Positions 46,260 to 56,267 of a stretch of 64,000 nt of DNA are shown piece by piece. The stretch is taken from contig NC_016584.1 of assembly GCF_000235605.1 (NCBI RefSeq), positions 5,799,082 to 5,863,081 of the forward strand. Reading direction: 5' to 3'. The translations under genes and the position numbers were made by a program. The first letter of the stretch is position 1, and every line of letters starts with the position of its first letter. The stretch is from Desulfosporosinus orientis DSM 765 (GTDB lineage Bacteria > Bacillota > Desulfitobacteriia > Desulfitobacteriales > Desulfitobacteriaceae). The notes under the pieces are model-generated. The model had not been told where the DNA came from and did no database searches. It saw only the letters and a list, made by a program, of their open reading frames with translations.

Positions 46260-47150
46260 CTACACTTTCTCACGGACATTCTTACCAAAAAGCCCGCTAG
46301 GCTTGATGATGAGAACCAGAATTAAAATCAAAAATGCTACAGCATCACGCCAAGTTGAAGCTCCAAGACCACTGACAAAGGCTTCTGTGAGGCCTAGGAA
46401 GAAGCCCCCAACCATAGCACCGGGAATAATGCCGATACCGCCCAGTACTGCAGCCACAAAAGCCTTAAGTCCGGGAATGATGCCCATCAATGGATTGATG
46501 GTATTAAAATATACACCCATTAATACCCCTGCTGCTGCTGCTAATGCAGAACCTATAGCAAAGGTTGCTGAGATCGTGTTATTGACATTTATCCCCATCA
46601 ATAATGCTGCTTCATTGTCAAAAGATACTGCACGCATGGCTTTTCCGATCTTTGTATATTTAACAACGACATGTAAAAGAACCATGAGAACGATGGAGGT
46701 AACAATCATTACAATATCACCATATTTAATGATTATACCTCCTAAATTATAGGTTGTATCCGGGAATACAGGCGGGTAGGTGCGCATCTGAGGAGTTACG
46801 ACTAACATGCCTCCATATTCTAAAAAGAATGATACCCCGATCGCTGTTATTAAGGAGGCAATTCGTGTTGCATTACGCAACGGCTTATAAGCTATCCGTT
46901 CAATTAACATACCAAGAATCGCGCTTACCAACATGGCTAACAGCAAGGCTGGGATAAATGACCAGTGCAACGTCGTTGTAGCAAACCACCCTACATAAGC
47001 TCCGACCATCATGACATCCCCGTGTGCAAAGTTAATGAGTTTAATAATGCCGTAAACCATGGTATAACCTAGAGCAACTAAAGCATAGATACTTCCCAGA
47101 GATAAGCCATTCACTATCTGCTGCAATATTTGCTCAGTTACATTTCCCAT
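46260..47150 (-). CDS. livH: Branched-chain amino acid ABC transporter permease LivH
   Basis: Product of 296 residues, about eight membrane segments. LVALGYTMVYGIIKLINFAH is the LivH signature at the N-terminus; the coupling loop is FDNEAALLMGINVNNTISAT. Located nine bases before livM. Confidence 0.95.
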   Translation of the reverse strand: MGNVTEQILQQIVNGLSLGSIYALVALGYTMVYGIIKLINFAHGDVMMVGAYVGWFATTTLHWSFIPALLLAMLVSAILGMLIERIAYKPLRNATRIASLITAIGVSFFLEYGGMLVVTPQMRTYPPVFPDTTYNLGGIIIKYGDIVMIVTSIVLMVLLHVVVKYTKIGKAMRAVSFDNEAALLMGINVNNTISATFAIGSALAAAAGVLMGVYFNTINPLMGIIPGLKAFVAAVLGGIGIIPGAMVGGFFLGLTEAFVSGLGASTWRDAVAFLILILVLIIKPSGLFGKNVREKV

Positions 47151-47480
47151 ATTTTCAACTCCTTACTCCCGAATTACTTTAGAATCAGCATATAATGGGT
47201 CAATAAGATACTATTTTGCAGATATTTATTTAGCGCTAACCTTATTGTCAGCGAAATTTATCATCGGCTAACATAGATTTACTTATGGTATTAATTCATC
47301 GGCTATGGACATCTAAAAAAATTTACGAGGATAATTCCATTACATGGCATAGTCTGAAAAATGGGTTTAGAAATGCTTGCTGACGCCCACGACGAAAACA
47401 CTGTTTTCGCACGGGTTAAACCTTCTTGCAACACTGTCTTCGCACGTGCTGACTCAGCGGAGGGGCCTAAATTAGTACAA
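47151..47480. other. Gap between livH and the livJ terminator
   Basis: No gene. Two partly repeated segments near 47230-47310 (ATTCATCGGCTA-type, twice) and a palindromic dispersed repeat at 47383-47455 are visible. Confidence 0.45.
47383..47455. repeat. Dispersed palindromic repeat, copy 1 (double)
   Basis: Contains GACGCCCACGACGAAAACAC then GTTTTCGCACGG, followed by a second half-unit AACACTGTCTTCGCACGTGC. Similar units occur at 61905-61960 (GGCGCCCGACGAAGACAC) and, shorter, at 36233-36255. Confidence 0.5.
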
Positions 47481-47512
47481 AAAAGGAGGGAGGTTTGTCC
47501 TCCCTCCTTACT
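47480..47512 (-). terminator. Terminator of livJ
   Basis: AAGGAGGGAGGACAAACCTCCCTCCTTTTTTG on the minus strand: ten-pair GC-rich stem with T tract. It separates livJ from livHMGF, which lets the binding protein be made in excess. Confidence 0.88.
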
Positions 47513-47610
47513 AATGTGACAATCATAAATAACTTATTCCATTTAAGCCTTGGCCAGATTCAGACAAAACATTTAGTCAAGCTGTTTCAAGCAGTATCAA
47601 AGTTCATAAA

Positions 47611-48774
47611 TTATTTTGGATTAACTTTTGTCATAAATACGCTCTTTCCGTCTTTAAATTGCAAAATTGCAGCACTTTTTACAGGGTTGTGGGTAGCTGG
47701 GTCAACATTCAACTCCCCACTGATTCCTTGGAAGCCCTTCATGTTTTCTAAAGCGCTTCTCAGGGCTTCTGGATCTGTGCTTCCTGCATTTTCGATAGCT
47801 TTAATTAAAAGGTTTGCTGCGTCATAACCTAAGGCAGCAAATGTATCCGGTTCAGCATTGTATTTTCCTTGGAAATCTTTAATGAACTGAGCCATTCCGG
47901 GATCATCCATTGCTCCGTGGTTAACATAATAGGTATTCTCCAGTGCAGCTGCTCCGGCAACGTCAACTAATTGTGGGGAACCCCAACCGTCTCCGCCCAT
48001 GAATACTTGATTCATTTCCATCTCACGAGCTTGCTTAACGATAAGTCCAACTTCTTGATAGTATCCAGGAACAAAGACAACATCCGGATTAGCAGCTTTA
48101 ATTCGTACTAAAGTAGCACGGAAATCTAAATCACTGCCAGCTACGTATTGTTCTTTTGCTACGATTTCTCCGCCGGCGGCTTTAAAGTTTTCTTCGAAAG
48201 AAGCCGCTAAGCCCTTAGAATAATCACCTTTTTGGTCAATATAGATGGCAGCTTTTTTTGCTTTAAGAGTGTCTGTAGCAAAGTTTGCAGCAACTTGACC
48301 TTGGAATGGGTCAATAAAGCATGCGCGGAAAATCCATGGTTTTACTTGGCCATTTTCAAAGGTAACTTTATCTGCTGTACCGGTTGGCGTAATCAAGGGA
48401 ACCTTATTATCTGTAACTACTTGAACAGCAGCTAAGGTATTTCCACTTGTCATAGGTCCGAGAATTGCTACAACCTTATCTTGGGTCGCCAATTTCGTAG
48501 CAGCTACCGTTGATTCGCCAGGGTCAGATTTATTGTCTGCAGAAACATATTCTAATTGCTTCCCTAATACCCCGCCTTTAGCATTTTGTTGCTCAAAGGC
48601 AAGCTTAATAGCTTTCTCAGCATATTGACCAAAGGCAGCTGCTCCGCCGCTTAATTCAAGGTCTCCGCCTACTTTAATAACCTCAGCTGCTTTATCTCCG
48701 CCACTTGCACCGCAGCCAGTTACGAGTGCAAGACTCAAAAGAGCTGCAGTCGCTACAGAAATAAATTTTCTCAT
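47611..48774 (-). CDS. livJ: Branched-chain amino acid-binding lipoprotein
   Basis: Product of 387 residues. Signal peptide and lipobox ALVTGCGASGG near residue 20, so the mature protein is lipid-anchored outside. Periplasmic-binding-protein type I fold: IKVGGDLELSGGAAAFGQYA, AILGPMTSGNTLAAVQVVTD, AAIYIDQKGDYSKGLAASFE, and FAALGYDAANLLIKAIENAG. Delivers Leu/Ile/Val or related compounds to LivHMGF, encoded downstream beyond a terminator. Confidence 0.94.
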   Translation of the reverse strand: MRKFISVATAALLSLALVTGCGASGGDKAAEVIKVGGDLELSGGAAAFGQYAEKAIKLAFEQQNAKGGVLGKQLEYVSADNKSDPGESTVAATKLATQDKVVAILGPMTSGNTLAAVQVVTDNKVPLITPTGTADKVTFENGQVKPWIFRACFIDPFQGQVAANFATDTLKAKKAAIYIDQKGDYSKGLAASFEENFKAAGGEIVAKEQYVAGSDLDFRATLVRIKAANPDVVFVPGYYQEVGLIVKQAREMEMNQVFMGGDGWGSPQLVDVAGAAALENTYYVNHGAMDDPGMAQFIKDFQGKYNAEPDTFAALGYDAANLLIKAIENAGSTDPEALRSALENMKGFQGISGELNVDPATHNPVKSAAILQFKDGKSVFMTKVNPK

Positions 48775-49231
48775 TCTTCTACCCCTCTCTATAATAGGCC
48801 ATCCATGATTTTTTTTCTTTCTTTTTTCCCTATAAAGACTGACTCTAGAGTTTGTTCCTTGTCTACAATTATTTTTCCTTAAGTCACCTCCAAGTTCGTA
48901 TGCCCTTCATCTACCCATAATGTACTACGATTAAAAATCCCCAATCATAATTGTTAAATTTATGATCGGGTTTTTTGATTAAGAGAAGCTGTTAGATAAC
49001 AACTTCTAGTTCTATATTTTATATATTATAGTTCATTTTGACAAGCTATTGAATGTAGAATGTAACCTGAATTTTGTTAACATTCACCCGGTAATTATTA
49101 GTAAAAATCATTGCCAAATAAAACTTACAATTTTATGGAATTTATTTGTTAAAATATATTTAGCGTTTTGATAATTGTTAAATATTGGATCACACGATTT
49201 CAATTAAATACATAACCTACTAAACTTAATT
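48775..49231. other. Intergenic stretch between selB and livJ
   Basis: No gene. AT-rich. Holds a hairpin (next entry); no riboswitch was recognised upstream of livJ. Confidence 0.45.
48928..48984. terminator. Terminator-like hairpin downstream of selB
   Basis: AATCCCCAATCATAA...TTATGATCGGGTTTTTT with T tract on the plus strand and GGGGATTTTTAATCG on the minus strand. Confidence 0.6.
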
Positions 49232-51133
49232 TTATTTACCAAAAAAAATACGCTTATCTCCCTTACGCTGAGTGACACGCAATTGATCAAAATACTCTAA
49301 TAAAGGGACTGCATATTTTCGAGAGGTTTCCCAGTTTTCCCTAACGTCTGCAACCCCAACCTCACCTTTTGATTTTAATAATTCCAATAAACTAGTTTTA
49401 GCTTGTTGAATATCTTCACTGCGATAATAAGCCCCTCCTATCGCAAGCCATTCCCCTTGATCACATAAATAACTTGCATATTCCTGGATCTCTGCTTTAG
49501 GTATATCACATGCTTCGGCAGCGGCACTCAGTTCTGGAGGCATGAGTTTTACATTTTGCCAAAAATGCTTCAAATTGTCCAGTTGTTTGATAATTTTGGC
49601 GGGAAGTTCTGGTCCTTCATTGGTTTGAACTTTACTCCCAGAAATACGATAAAATTGACGAACACTTCCTTGTTCTAGGATTGTCTGCCAACGTCGATGA
49701 GGCCAGGAAATACTAAGCCGGGTTTTAAGTTCTTCTCTGCTTATTCCTCCACGAAGAGGATATTCCTGTTCGCGAGACTTTACAACTCTAATCATTTTTG
49801 ATCTCCACGCTTCGGCAGCGGCATTACCCCAATAAAGATTCCCTTCATCTTCCATCCATACTTCCGCTCGATTTGCATTTTCTAGGGATTTTAAACTTTC
49901 CAGGAGCTCACCCGGAGTAATATGTAATCTCACAGCCAGCTCTGAGATTGTCCTTGGTTCATCCATTTCTCTCTCTAGTAAATCAAGGGGATCACCATGA
50001 TCTTTGACCCTCATCTGATCTAATACACTTTCTTTAAATCGCTTAGATTTGTATCCTGCGACACTTAGCACCTTTCCCCCGGCGATTGTAAACGTGGGGG
50101 AATAGAATCTTAATACAAACCGATCCCCAGGTGCAGCAAGAACCGGTTCTTCGAGCAAAATTTGTGCAAACCCTTCCTGGCCTGGGGGAATTTCTTCGTG
50201 ATCTAATAAATGTATGCGTCCTAAAATTTCTGTCGTGCCAATGTGAAATCGAACTCGCTGTCGCTGTGTCAACGGCTTTTCAGCGGATGGAAGATTACTA
50301 ACCTTTATATCTAATATTTTTCCTACTTTGAATACATTTGGGGCAGCTAACACAGAGCCTCTGTCAACTTCTGCAACATCAACTCCAGCAAGATTTACTG
50401 CCACCCTCTGTCCCGCACCTGCAGAAATAACTTTATTTTTATAGACTTGAAGTGACCGAACCTTCGCCGTGCGATGACTGGGTTCGATAATTAATTCCTG
50501 ACCTAACTCCATAGTTCCGCTATGCAAGGTTCCTGTAACAACTGTTCCAAATCCCTGTATACTAAAAACTCTGTCAATTGGCATTCTAACTGGTCCGATA
50601 GATTTTTTACTTTCTACTTCTGCCAGCAGATGATCAATGCTTTCCCGAAGTTTTTGAATTCCCTGACCTGTTACGGCAGAAACACAACAAATCTCAGCAT
50701 CTTTAAACGCTGTACTTTTTAGTTTTTCACCTATTTCCTCTTCCATGAGTTCAAGCCATTCTTCATCCACAAGGTCTATTTTATTTAATACTACAATTCC
50801 TCTGGGTATTTCTAATAGGGTTAAAATATCTAAATGTTCTTGGGTTTGAGGCATAATTCCTTCATCAGCTGCAATCACTAACAGCACAACATCCATACCA
50901 CTTGCTCCTGCAAGCATTTGACGTACAAACCGTTCATGTCCCGGAACATCAATTATTCCAACTTGCCGTCCGCTAGGTAGTAGTGTGTGAGCAAACCCAA
51001 GTTCAATAGAAATTCCTCGTTCTTTTTCTTCCTTTAAACGATCAGTTTCAATTCCAGAGAGAGCTCGTATTAATTCTGTTTTTCCATGGTCGACATGTCC
51101 TGCGGTCCCTATTAAATAATGTCGTTCATCCAT
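49232..51133 (-). CDS. selB: Selenocysteine-specific elongation factor
   Basis: Product of 633 residues. GTPase start [20 protein letters not shown], then [11 protein letters not shown] (G2), [20 protein letters not shown] (G3), and [14 protein letters not shown] (G4). Domains II-III as in EF-Tu follow, and a C-terminal region of about 250 residues forms four winged helices (e.g. [20 protein letters not shown]) that bind the SECIS hairpin. Carries Sec-tRNA to UGA codons. selC lies 7 kb away; selA and selD are not in the window. Confidence 0.96.
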   Translation of the reverse strand: MDERHYLIGTAGHVDHGKTELIRALSGIETDRLKEEKERGISIELGFAHTLLPSGRQVGIIDVPGHERFVRQMLAGASGMDVVLLVIAADEGIMPQTQEHLDILTLLEIPRGIVVLNKIDLVDEEWLELMEEEIGEKLKSTAFKDAEICCVSAVTGQGIQKLRESIDHLLAEVESKKSIGPVRMPIDRVFSIQGFGTVVTGTLHSGTMELGQELIIEPSHRTAKVRSLQVYKNKVISAGAGQRVAVNLAGVDVAEVDRGSVLAAPNVFKVGKILDIKVSNLPSAEKPLTQRQRVRFHIGTTEILGRIHLLDHEEIPPGQEGFAQILLEEPVLAAPGDRFVLRFYSPTFTIAGGKVLSVAGYKSKRFKESVLDQMRVKDHGDPLDLLEREMDEPRTISELAVRLHITPGELLESLKSLENANRAEVWMEDEGNLYWGNAAAEAWRSKMIRVVKSREQEYPLRGGISREELKTRLSISWPHRRWQTILEQGSVRQFYRISGSKVQTNEGPELPAKIIKQLDNLKHFWQNVKLMPPELSAAAEACDIPKAEIQEYASYLCDQGEWLAIGGAYYRSEDIQQAKTSLLELLKSKGEVGVADVRENWETSRKYAVPLLEYFDQLRVTQRKGDKRIFFGK

Positions 51134-51252
51134 CTTTATTTGTTCCCCTTATTCTTGTGGTTTGGTGTGGTTTGGTCAAATAATTTTTTCTTTTAGAAAC
51201 GAGTCCTGGTGATCCGCCCTTTATGTTCAGTTATACCCCTCATTACGCATTT

Positions 51253-51282
51253 ACTATAGCAAAAATTCTGCTTTTATGGCAA
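51253..51282 (-). promoter_or_regulatory. SigmaA-type promoter of selB
   Basis: TTGCCA (51277-51282) and TATAGT (51253-51258), 18-base spacer on the minus strand, about 120 bases before the start. Confidence 0.6.
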
Positions 51283-51311
51283 ATCCTTAACTAAATTAAC
51301 CAATTTATATC

Positions 51312-52343
51312 CTATCTTTTCAGCCAACAATATACAATAGTTGGCATAAATAATAATCCTATGTATCCAAACAATGGGTATATAAGTTGAACAATTTGTG
51401 AAAATCTGACCCCTGCCATAGGAATCAGCAAGAGAAGTATTGCTGATGTAGCCTTCCCGTAACTTAATCCGCCTGAGTCAACAATTCTGCTAATGAGACT
51501 AAAACCATTTCCTACTGCAGCGGTAATCATAGCTAACCAAAGGACCACTACGTAAAAAAAAGCTGGCCATTCACCTAATTTTCCTGCAATACCAACCATA
51601 GGAATTTCTAAGCCTAACACATCTGGAAAACGCAATAGTGCCCCTCCTATAGAAAGAGCAAATAATCCTAGGGCTACTCCTCCCAAGACCCCTCCTAATC
51701 GAGCCCCCGGCTTTTGTACGTCTCTCCCAAGGGATGCAAAGACTACCAATGCGAGGGTAAGATTAAATGACACATATAAAATTGCTGATAAAATCCAATT
51801 GCTTACAATTGGATTAGTGGATTGTACGATTGGGCAGCCGTCTCCTGAAGAAACTAAAAAAATGGCCGCAGCTGCAATTCCCAGGCAGAAGACAAATTTT
51901 AATGGTATCAAAACTGAATTGATCCATAATACTCCTTCTCCTTGATACCATAATGCCAAAACAATAACGAAGCACGTTAAAAGAATCCCAATCCATCGGG
52001 TAAACCCAAAGTATTCTTGAAATAAGGCACCGCTTCCTGAAACCATTGCTAACATTCCTACAAAGAGAAGCATGCTCACCAGCCTATCCGCCCATAGCCC
52101 CAACCTTTTGCCAAGTAAGCCCTCGAAGAAATCATTATATGATGTTATCCTCCATCGATTTTGTAAATCTAACATTCCCCATCCCATTAAAGCAAAAAAT
52201 AGAGATGATATAGAAATACCAATTAGCCCCAAATGACCAAAGCGTGTAAAAAACTGCTGAATTTCTTGTCCAGAGGCAAAGCCCGCTCCCATAACTGCAC
52301 CTACATAAGTTGCACTTACTTGAAATGATGTTTTCCACCTCAT
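51312..52343 (-). CDS. YkvI-like membrane transporter (APC-type fold)
   Basis: Product of 343 residues with ten or eleven hydrophobic segments. SATYVGAVMGAGFASGQEIQ in the first helix is the Na+/substrate-site style motif of LeuT-fold transporters and typical of the YkvI family (COG3949). The substrate is unknown; amino acids are likely. AGGAGGGAG precedes the ATG. Divergent from yyaC. Confidence 0.85.
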   Translation of the reverse strand: MRWKTSFQVSATYVGAVMGAGFASGQEIQQFFTRFGHLGLIGISISSLFFALMGWGMLDLQNRWRITSYNDFFEGLLGKRLGLWADRLVSMLLFVGMLAMVSGSGALFQEYFGFTRWIGILLTCFVIVLALWYQGEGVLWINSVLIPLKFVFCLGIAAAAIFLVSSGDGCPIVQSTNPIVSNWILSAILYVSFNLTLALVVFASLGRDVQKPGARLGGVLGGVALGLFALSIGGALLRFPDVLGLEIPMVGIAGKLGEWPAFFYVVVLWLAMITAAVGNGFSLISRIVDSGGLSYGKATSAILLLLIPMAGVRFSQIVQLIYPLFGYIGLLFMPTIVYCWLKR

Positions 52344-52466
52344 AGTTACTCCCTCCTCGCCACATGCTTATGGCTTAAATCAGCTTCTCATGCATAAAAA
52401 CATAGCCATTTGGGAAATAATTTAGTGGATGTATATTTTCACTTCATAACAAGTGAGGGAGAGCTT

Positions 52467-53039
52467 GTGAGTTTGTTTTCATTATTAACTGAGACTCAAA
52501 AAATCAAAGCCCATATGGATGATTATGCCGCTAAGGCAAAACTTGAAGAACGGCTCTTCGAGCTTTTAATATCTACGCAAAATCGTCCTGTTGTCATATT
52601 ATGTATTGGAACGGATCGGTCGACTGGAGATGCCTTAGGTCCACTTATTGGAACTCTACTATCTCGTCTCAAATTACCTCATCTACACATTTACGGAACA
52701 TTGGATGACCCTGTACACGCTACTAATTTGGAACAGTATATCTCTGTTATCCAACATAGCTTTTATAATCCGTTTATTATTGCTATTGATGCATGTTTAG
52801 GTCGCTTAGATTCTATTGGCTGTATTACATTAGCAGATGGTCCTTTAAGGCCAGGAGCAGGCGTAAATAAAAAGCTTCCTGAAATTGGGGAAGCTCACAT
52901 AACTGGTATCGTTAATGTCGGCGGTTTTATGGAATTTATGGTTTTACAAAACACCAGACTAAATTTAGTCTGGCGTATGTCTGAAAATATTAGTTCAATT
53001 ATTACTCGTTCTTATATGAAAGTCCACTTAAATAAATAG
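52467..53039 (+). CDS. yyaC: Spore protease YyaC family (DUF1256)
   Basis: Product of 190 residues from the GTG preceded by GAGGGAG; an in-frame TTG 19 codons earlier lacks a site. The family motif is VVILCIGTDRSTGDALGPLI, followed by DPVHATNLEQYISVIQH, IIAIDACLGRLDSIG, and GEAHITGIVNVGGFMEF. Related in fold to the germination protease GPR, sporulation-associated and widespread in endospore formers near the origin. Catalytic role not proven. Confidence 0.92.
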   Translation: MSLFSLLTETQKIKAHMDDYAAKAKLEERLFELLISTQNRPVVILCIGTDRSTGDALGPLIGTLLSRLKLPHLHIYGTLDDPVHATNLEQYISVIQHSFYNPFIIAIDACLGRLDSIGCITLADGPLRPGAGVNKKLPEIGEAHITGIVNVGGFMEFMVLQNTRLNLVWRMSENISSIITRSYMKVHLNK

Positions 53040-53046
53040 TCAATGT

Positions 53047-53586
53047 TTATACTCTCTGGCTAATCATTGCTTTTTTGATAACTTCTTTTTCTTCATCTGA
53101 GAGTAAATAGGTTGACTCTCCACGTTTGACAGGCTTTGCATAGATCCTGGCCTCAGCGCGACTGTGAATTGAGCTAATTACAATCCCATCACCTTCTTGG
53201 TTTAACAGGGCAATGGCAAAACTCAAATCACTTCCAACGTCTTCAAAGGCTCGAAAGCGAAGTAATTCTGCACGATCAATACTTGCTCTCAACTTTAATT
53301 CCATCGGCTCTAACCTTTCGTTGCATTTTTTAACAGCCTGTTCTAAGTTTTCTACATTTTTAACAAAACCATTAAGTATATCGTCCATGTTAGTTCCATT
53401 CATAAACGTCTGTAAACTGAGATACGATTTTTCAAAGCGTTTCATCCTAAGATATAATAAAATGATCAAAATTAGAAGTATGAATACAAATAACCCTAAG
53501 GTACTTAATAACCATATATACTGGGGAATGTTTGATATGCTTTCCAATTGATTAGCCTGGTTTATAATCCTACAAGTTTTAAACAT
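53047..53586 (-). CDS. DUF4446 membrane-anchored protein
   Basis: Product of 179 residues with one N-terminal membrane helix (WLLSTLGLFVFILLILIILL), a coiled coil (VENLEQAVKKCNERLEPMEL), and the conserved block RFRAFEDVGSDLSFAIALLN. The DUF4446 family is often next to parB in Firmicutes. The start is uncertain: the segment before the helix may be shorter. No function is known. Confidence 0.85.
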   Translation of the reverse strand: MFKTCRIINQANQLESISNIPQYIWLLSTLGLFVFILLILIILLYLRMKRFEKSYLSLQTFMNGTNMDDILNGFVKNVENLEQAVKKCNERLEPMELKLRASIDRAELLRFRAFEDVGSDLSFAIALLNQEGDGIVISSIHSRAEARIYAKPVKRGESTYLLSDEEKEVIKKAMISQRV

Positions 53587-53726
53587 TACTTTGTCGACTA
53601 AACAAAGTTAGCAGTTACATATTTTCATCAAACTGCTATAAACCAGGTTTATTCACATCCTTTCAAATTATAGTGAAGGCTTTATATATTGTTAACCTTA
53701 ACAAAATTTTGTCCTTATTTGAGATC

Positions 53727-54428
53727 TTACATTCCTAAATGAAGCCTAGAGAACAAAAAGGTTATGGGAATAGCAATAAACAATCCCGGTAATAGATTAC
53801 CCACTTTGATCTCTTTTATTTCTAAAATATTCATTCCTATCCCTACGATGAGCAGACCACCAGTTGCCCCCATCTCATTGATGACCTGTGCGGATAGTAC
53901 ACCACTCAATAAGCCAGCCGAAATTGTTAATAACCCTTGATATAAAAATACAGGAATTGCTGAAGCTATAACGCCTATTCCCATTGATGACGTGAAAACT
54001 ATAGCTGAAACTCCATCTAACATTGATTTAGCATAAAGTATAGAATTGTTTCCTGTTAATCCGCTTTCGAAAGCACCCATAATGGCCATCGCCCCAACGC
54101 AATAAACCAGGCTTGCAGTTACAAACGCTTTCGTGAAACTTGTTCCTTGACCATGCTTTGATAATTTATTTTCCAGCCACTGACCAAATTTCTGCAATTT
54201 TTGTTCTATATCAATGGTCTCGCCTAATATTCCTCCTAATACTAAACTTGCAATAACTACTAAAGTATTTTCGCTTTTTAAGGCCATGCTACCACCAATC
54301 AAGAGAACTGCCATTCCAATTCCTTGAATGACAGTTTTTTTAATGTTGTCTGGTAAGGCCTGCCCAAACATAAGTCCTAGCAGTCCTCCCACCAGTATAG
54401 CTCCCGTATTCACAATAGTACCTAACAA
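53727..54428 (-). CDS. DUF554 membrane protein (YqgA/YdfK type)
   Basis: Product of 233 residues, about seven hydrophobic segments. It begins MLGTIVNTGAILVGGLLGLM; GGILGETIDIEQKLQKFGQW and the late GGLLIVGIGMNILEIKEIKV are family hallmarks. Function unknown, possibly transport. It follows parB, separated by the two parS sites. Confidence 0.88.
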   Translation of the reverse strand: MLGTIVNTGAILVGGLLGLMFGQALPDNIKKTVIQGIGMAVLLIGGSMALKSENTLVVIASLVLGGILGETIDIEQKLQKFGQWLENKLSKHGQGTSFTKAFVTASLVYCVGAMAIMGAFESGLTGNNSILYAKSMLDGVSAIVFTSSMGIGVIASAIPVFLYQGLLTISAGLLSGVLSAQVINEMGATGGLLIVGIGMNILEIKEIKVGNLLPGLFIAIPITFLFSRLHLGM

Positions 54429-54460
54429 ATTCTCCCCTTCTTTCAGATACCGAAAATCAA

Positions 54461-54476
54461 TGTTCCACGTGGAACA
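54461..54476. promoter_or_regulatory. parS site 1
   Basis: TGTTCCACGTGGAACA, a perfect 16-bp palindrome fitting the bacterial parS consensus (TGTTnCACGTGnAACA). Within a 23-base direct repeat shared with site 2. Confidence 0.95.
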
Positions 54477-54505
54477 TCAAAAATTATACTGATATTCAAA
54501 ATCAA

Positions 54506-54521
54506 TGTTCCACGTGGAACA
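54506..54521. promoter_or_regulatory. parS site 2
   Basis: Second identical 16-bp palindrome, 45 bases from site 1 and ending four bases before the parB stop codon. Confidence 0.95.
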
Positions 54522-54524
54522 TTT

Positions 54525-55370
54525 TCATTCAATAGTTATATTCCATAATTCCAGTAATCGACTTAATTCATCCTGAGAAAAATACTGAATTTCGATACTG
54601 CCCCGACGATTATCCCCTTTAATATTAACTTTCGTCTGAAAGTTTGTTCTTAATCTATCTTGAACACTTTTCAGCAAATGGTCTTTTTCTCGAGGAGACT
54701 TTGTCTTAATGGTTTTTTCATCAAGTCTGTCGATTAAACGTTCGGTTTCTCTTACAGACAATTGTTCTTTTGCAGCTTTTTCTGCTGTCAGCACCTGAAG
54801 AGATGTATCTTTTACACTTAATAAAACCTTAGCATGACCCAAGGAAATCTTGTTTTCTCGTAATAAATCAAGAACTGCACCTGGCAATTGAATGACTCTT
54901 AGCAGATTAGCAACCGTTGCTCTTGCTTTTCCAACTCGCTGTGCAACTTGCTCCTGGTTTAATCCATAGTCCTTTATTAATTTCTCGTATGCTAATCCTT
55001 CCTCAATAGGTGATAAGTCCGCTCTTTGGATATTTTCAATTAGCGCCCGTTCAGTCATCTCCTGATCAGAACATATTTGAACAATAGACTTAATTTTTAA
55101 TAAACCCGCCATTTTTGCTGCACGAAGCCGGCGTTCACCTGCAATAATGATATAACGTTCACCAACTGGCCTAACAAGAATAGGCTGTAACAAGCCATGA
55201 ACACTTATAGAATCTGCCAGATCATTTAAAGCTTGTTGATCAAACTCTCTTCTCGGTTGATCTGGATTAGGGTCAATCAATGTAATAGACAATTCCTTTA
55301 TTCCAGGATCATCACCAATCTCATCAGAAATTAACGCCTGAAGTCCTCGTCCAAGTCCTTTCTTAGACAC
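54525..55370 (-). CDS. parB: Chromosome partitioning protein ParB (Spo0J)
   Basis: Product of 281 residues. CTP-binding region VRPVGERYIIIAGERRLRAA, then the helix-turn-helix LNQEQVAQRVGKARATVANL, and a C-terminal dimer domain ending LELWNITIE. Loads at parS, slides, and recruits SMC. Overlaps the parA stop by eight bases, and two parS sites lie just downstream. Confidence 0.97.
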   Translation of the reverse strand: MSKKGLGRGLQALISDEIGDDPGIKELSITLIDPNPDQPRREFDQQALNDLADSISVHGLLQPILVRPVGERYIIIAGERRLRAAKMAGLLKIKSIVQICSDQEMTERALIENIQRADLSPIEEGLAYEKLIKDYGLNQEQVAQRVGKARATVANLLRVIQLPGAVLDLLRENKISLGHAKVLLSVKDTSLQVLTAEKAAKEQLSVRETERLIDRLDEKTIKTKSPREKDHLLKSVQDRLRTNFQTKVNIKGDNRRGSIEIQYFSQDELSRLLELWNITIE

Positions 55371-56127
55371 GCTCTAAGACCTCCTTTGCTAAATCGCGGT
55401 ATACTTCTGCCCCTCTGGAACGAGAATCATAAGTATTGATAGCTTTGCCATGACTTGGTGCTTCACTTAAACGAACATTGCGTGGGACAATATTACGAAA
55501 TACTTTTTTAGGAAAAAACTTTTTAACCTCGTCAACAACCTGAATAGAAAGATTAGTACGTGCATCAAACATTGTCAATAGTGCACCCAAAATATTAAGA
55601 TTTGGATTGAGATGCTTCCGAACTCTCTCTAATGTACTCATTAACAAAGTTAAACCTTCAAGTGCGTAATATTCACATTGAATTGGGATAATGACATCTG
55701 TAGCAGCAGTCAAAGCATTTAAAGTAAGAAGTCCTAAAGAAGGAGGACAATCAACAATAATAAAATCATAGTCATGTTTAATAACTTCTATTGCATTCCG
55801 TAACTTTTCCTCACGTAACGGCTGAGTAACTAATTCAATCTCAGCACCGGCCAATTCAATTCGAGCAGGGACAACTTTAAAACCTTTTTGCTCTGTTTTC
55901 ATTATTACTTGCTCTAGAGGAATATCATTAATCAAAACATCATAAATACAACGCGAAAGCTTATTTTTGACCACTCCCAAGCCACTTGAGGCATTACCCT
56001 GGGGATCTAAATCTATAAGAAGAACACGTTTACCTAACTCAGACAAACAAGCACTCAAATTTATCGCTGTCGTCGTCTTTGCAACTCCACCTTTTTGATT
56101 AGCTACAGCGATTACCTTAGTTATCAA
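55363..56127 (-). CDS. parA: Chromosome partitioning ATPase ParA (Soj)
   Basis: Product of 254 residues. Deviant Walker A ANQKGGVAKTTTAINLSACL, Walker A' LLIDLDPQGNASSGLG, Walker B FIIVDCPPSLGLLTLNAL. Positions the origin region and regulates DnaA in relatives. Operon with parB. Confidence 0.97.
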   Translation of the reverse strand: MITKVIAVANQKGGVAKTTTAINLSACLSELGKRVLLIDLDPQGNASSGLGVVKNKLSRCIYDVLINDIPLEQVIMKTEQKGFKVVPARIELAGAEIELVTQPLREEKLRNAIEVIKHDYDFIIVDCPPSLGLLTLNALTAATDVIIPIQCEYYALEGLTLLMSTLERVRKHLNPNLNILGALLTMFDARTNLSIQVVDEVKKFFPKKVFRNIVPRNVRLSEAPSHGKAINTYDSRSRGAEVYRDLAKEVLERV

Positions 56128-56207
56128 TAGACCACTTCCTTTTCACTCATTACCAACTGAAAACTTAGCAACTAAAAAACTATACTCTATGATAGTATCA
56201 AACCACT

Positions 56208-56242
56208 CAAAATAAAAAAAGCGCTTTTAACGCTTTTTTTAT
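56208..56242. terminator. Bidirectional terminator before parA
   Basis: AAAAAAAGCG CTTTTAA CGCTTTTTTT; symmetric T tracts on both strands. It follows the VanW gene stop on the minus strand. Confidence 0.85.
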
Positions 56243-56267
56243 ACAAATATAAATTTTATCCAAAAAA

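Noticed and set aside
46303..46752. 149-codon plus-strand ORF across livH
   Set aside because: It is antisense to a membrane-protein gene with full family signatures and has no initiation signal.
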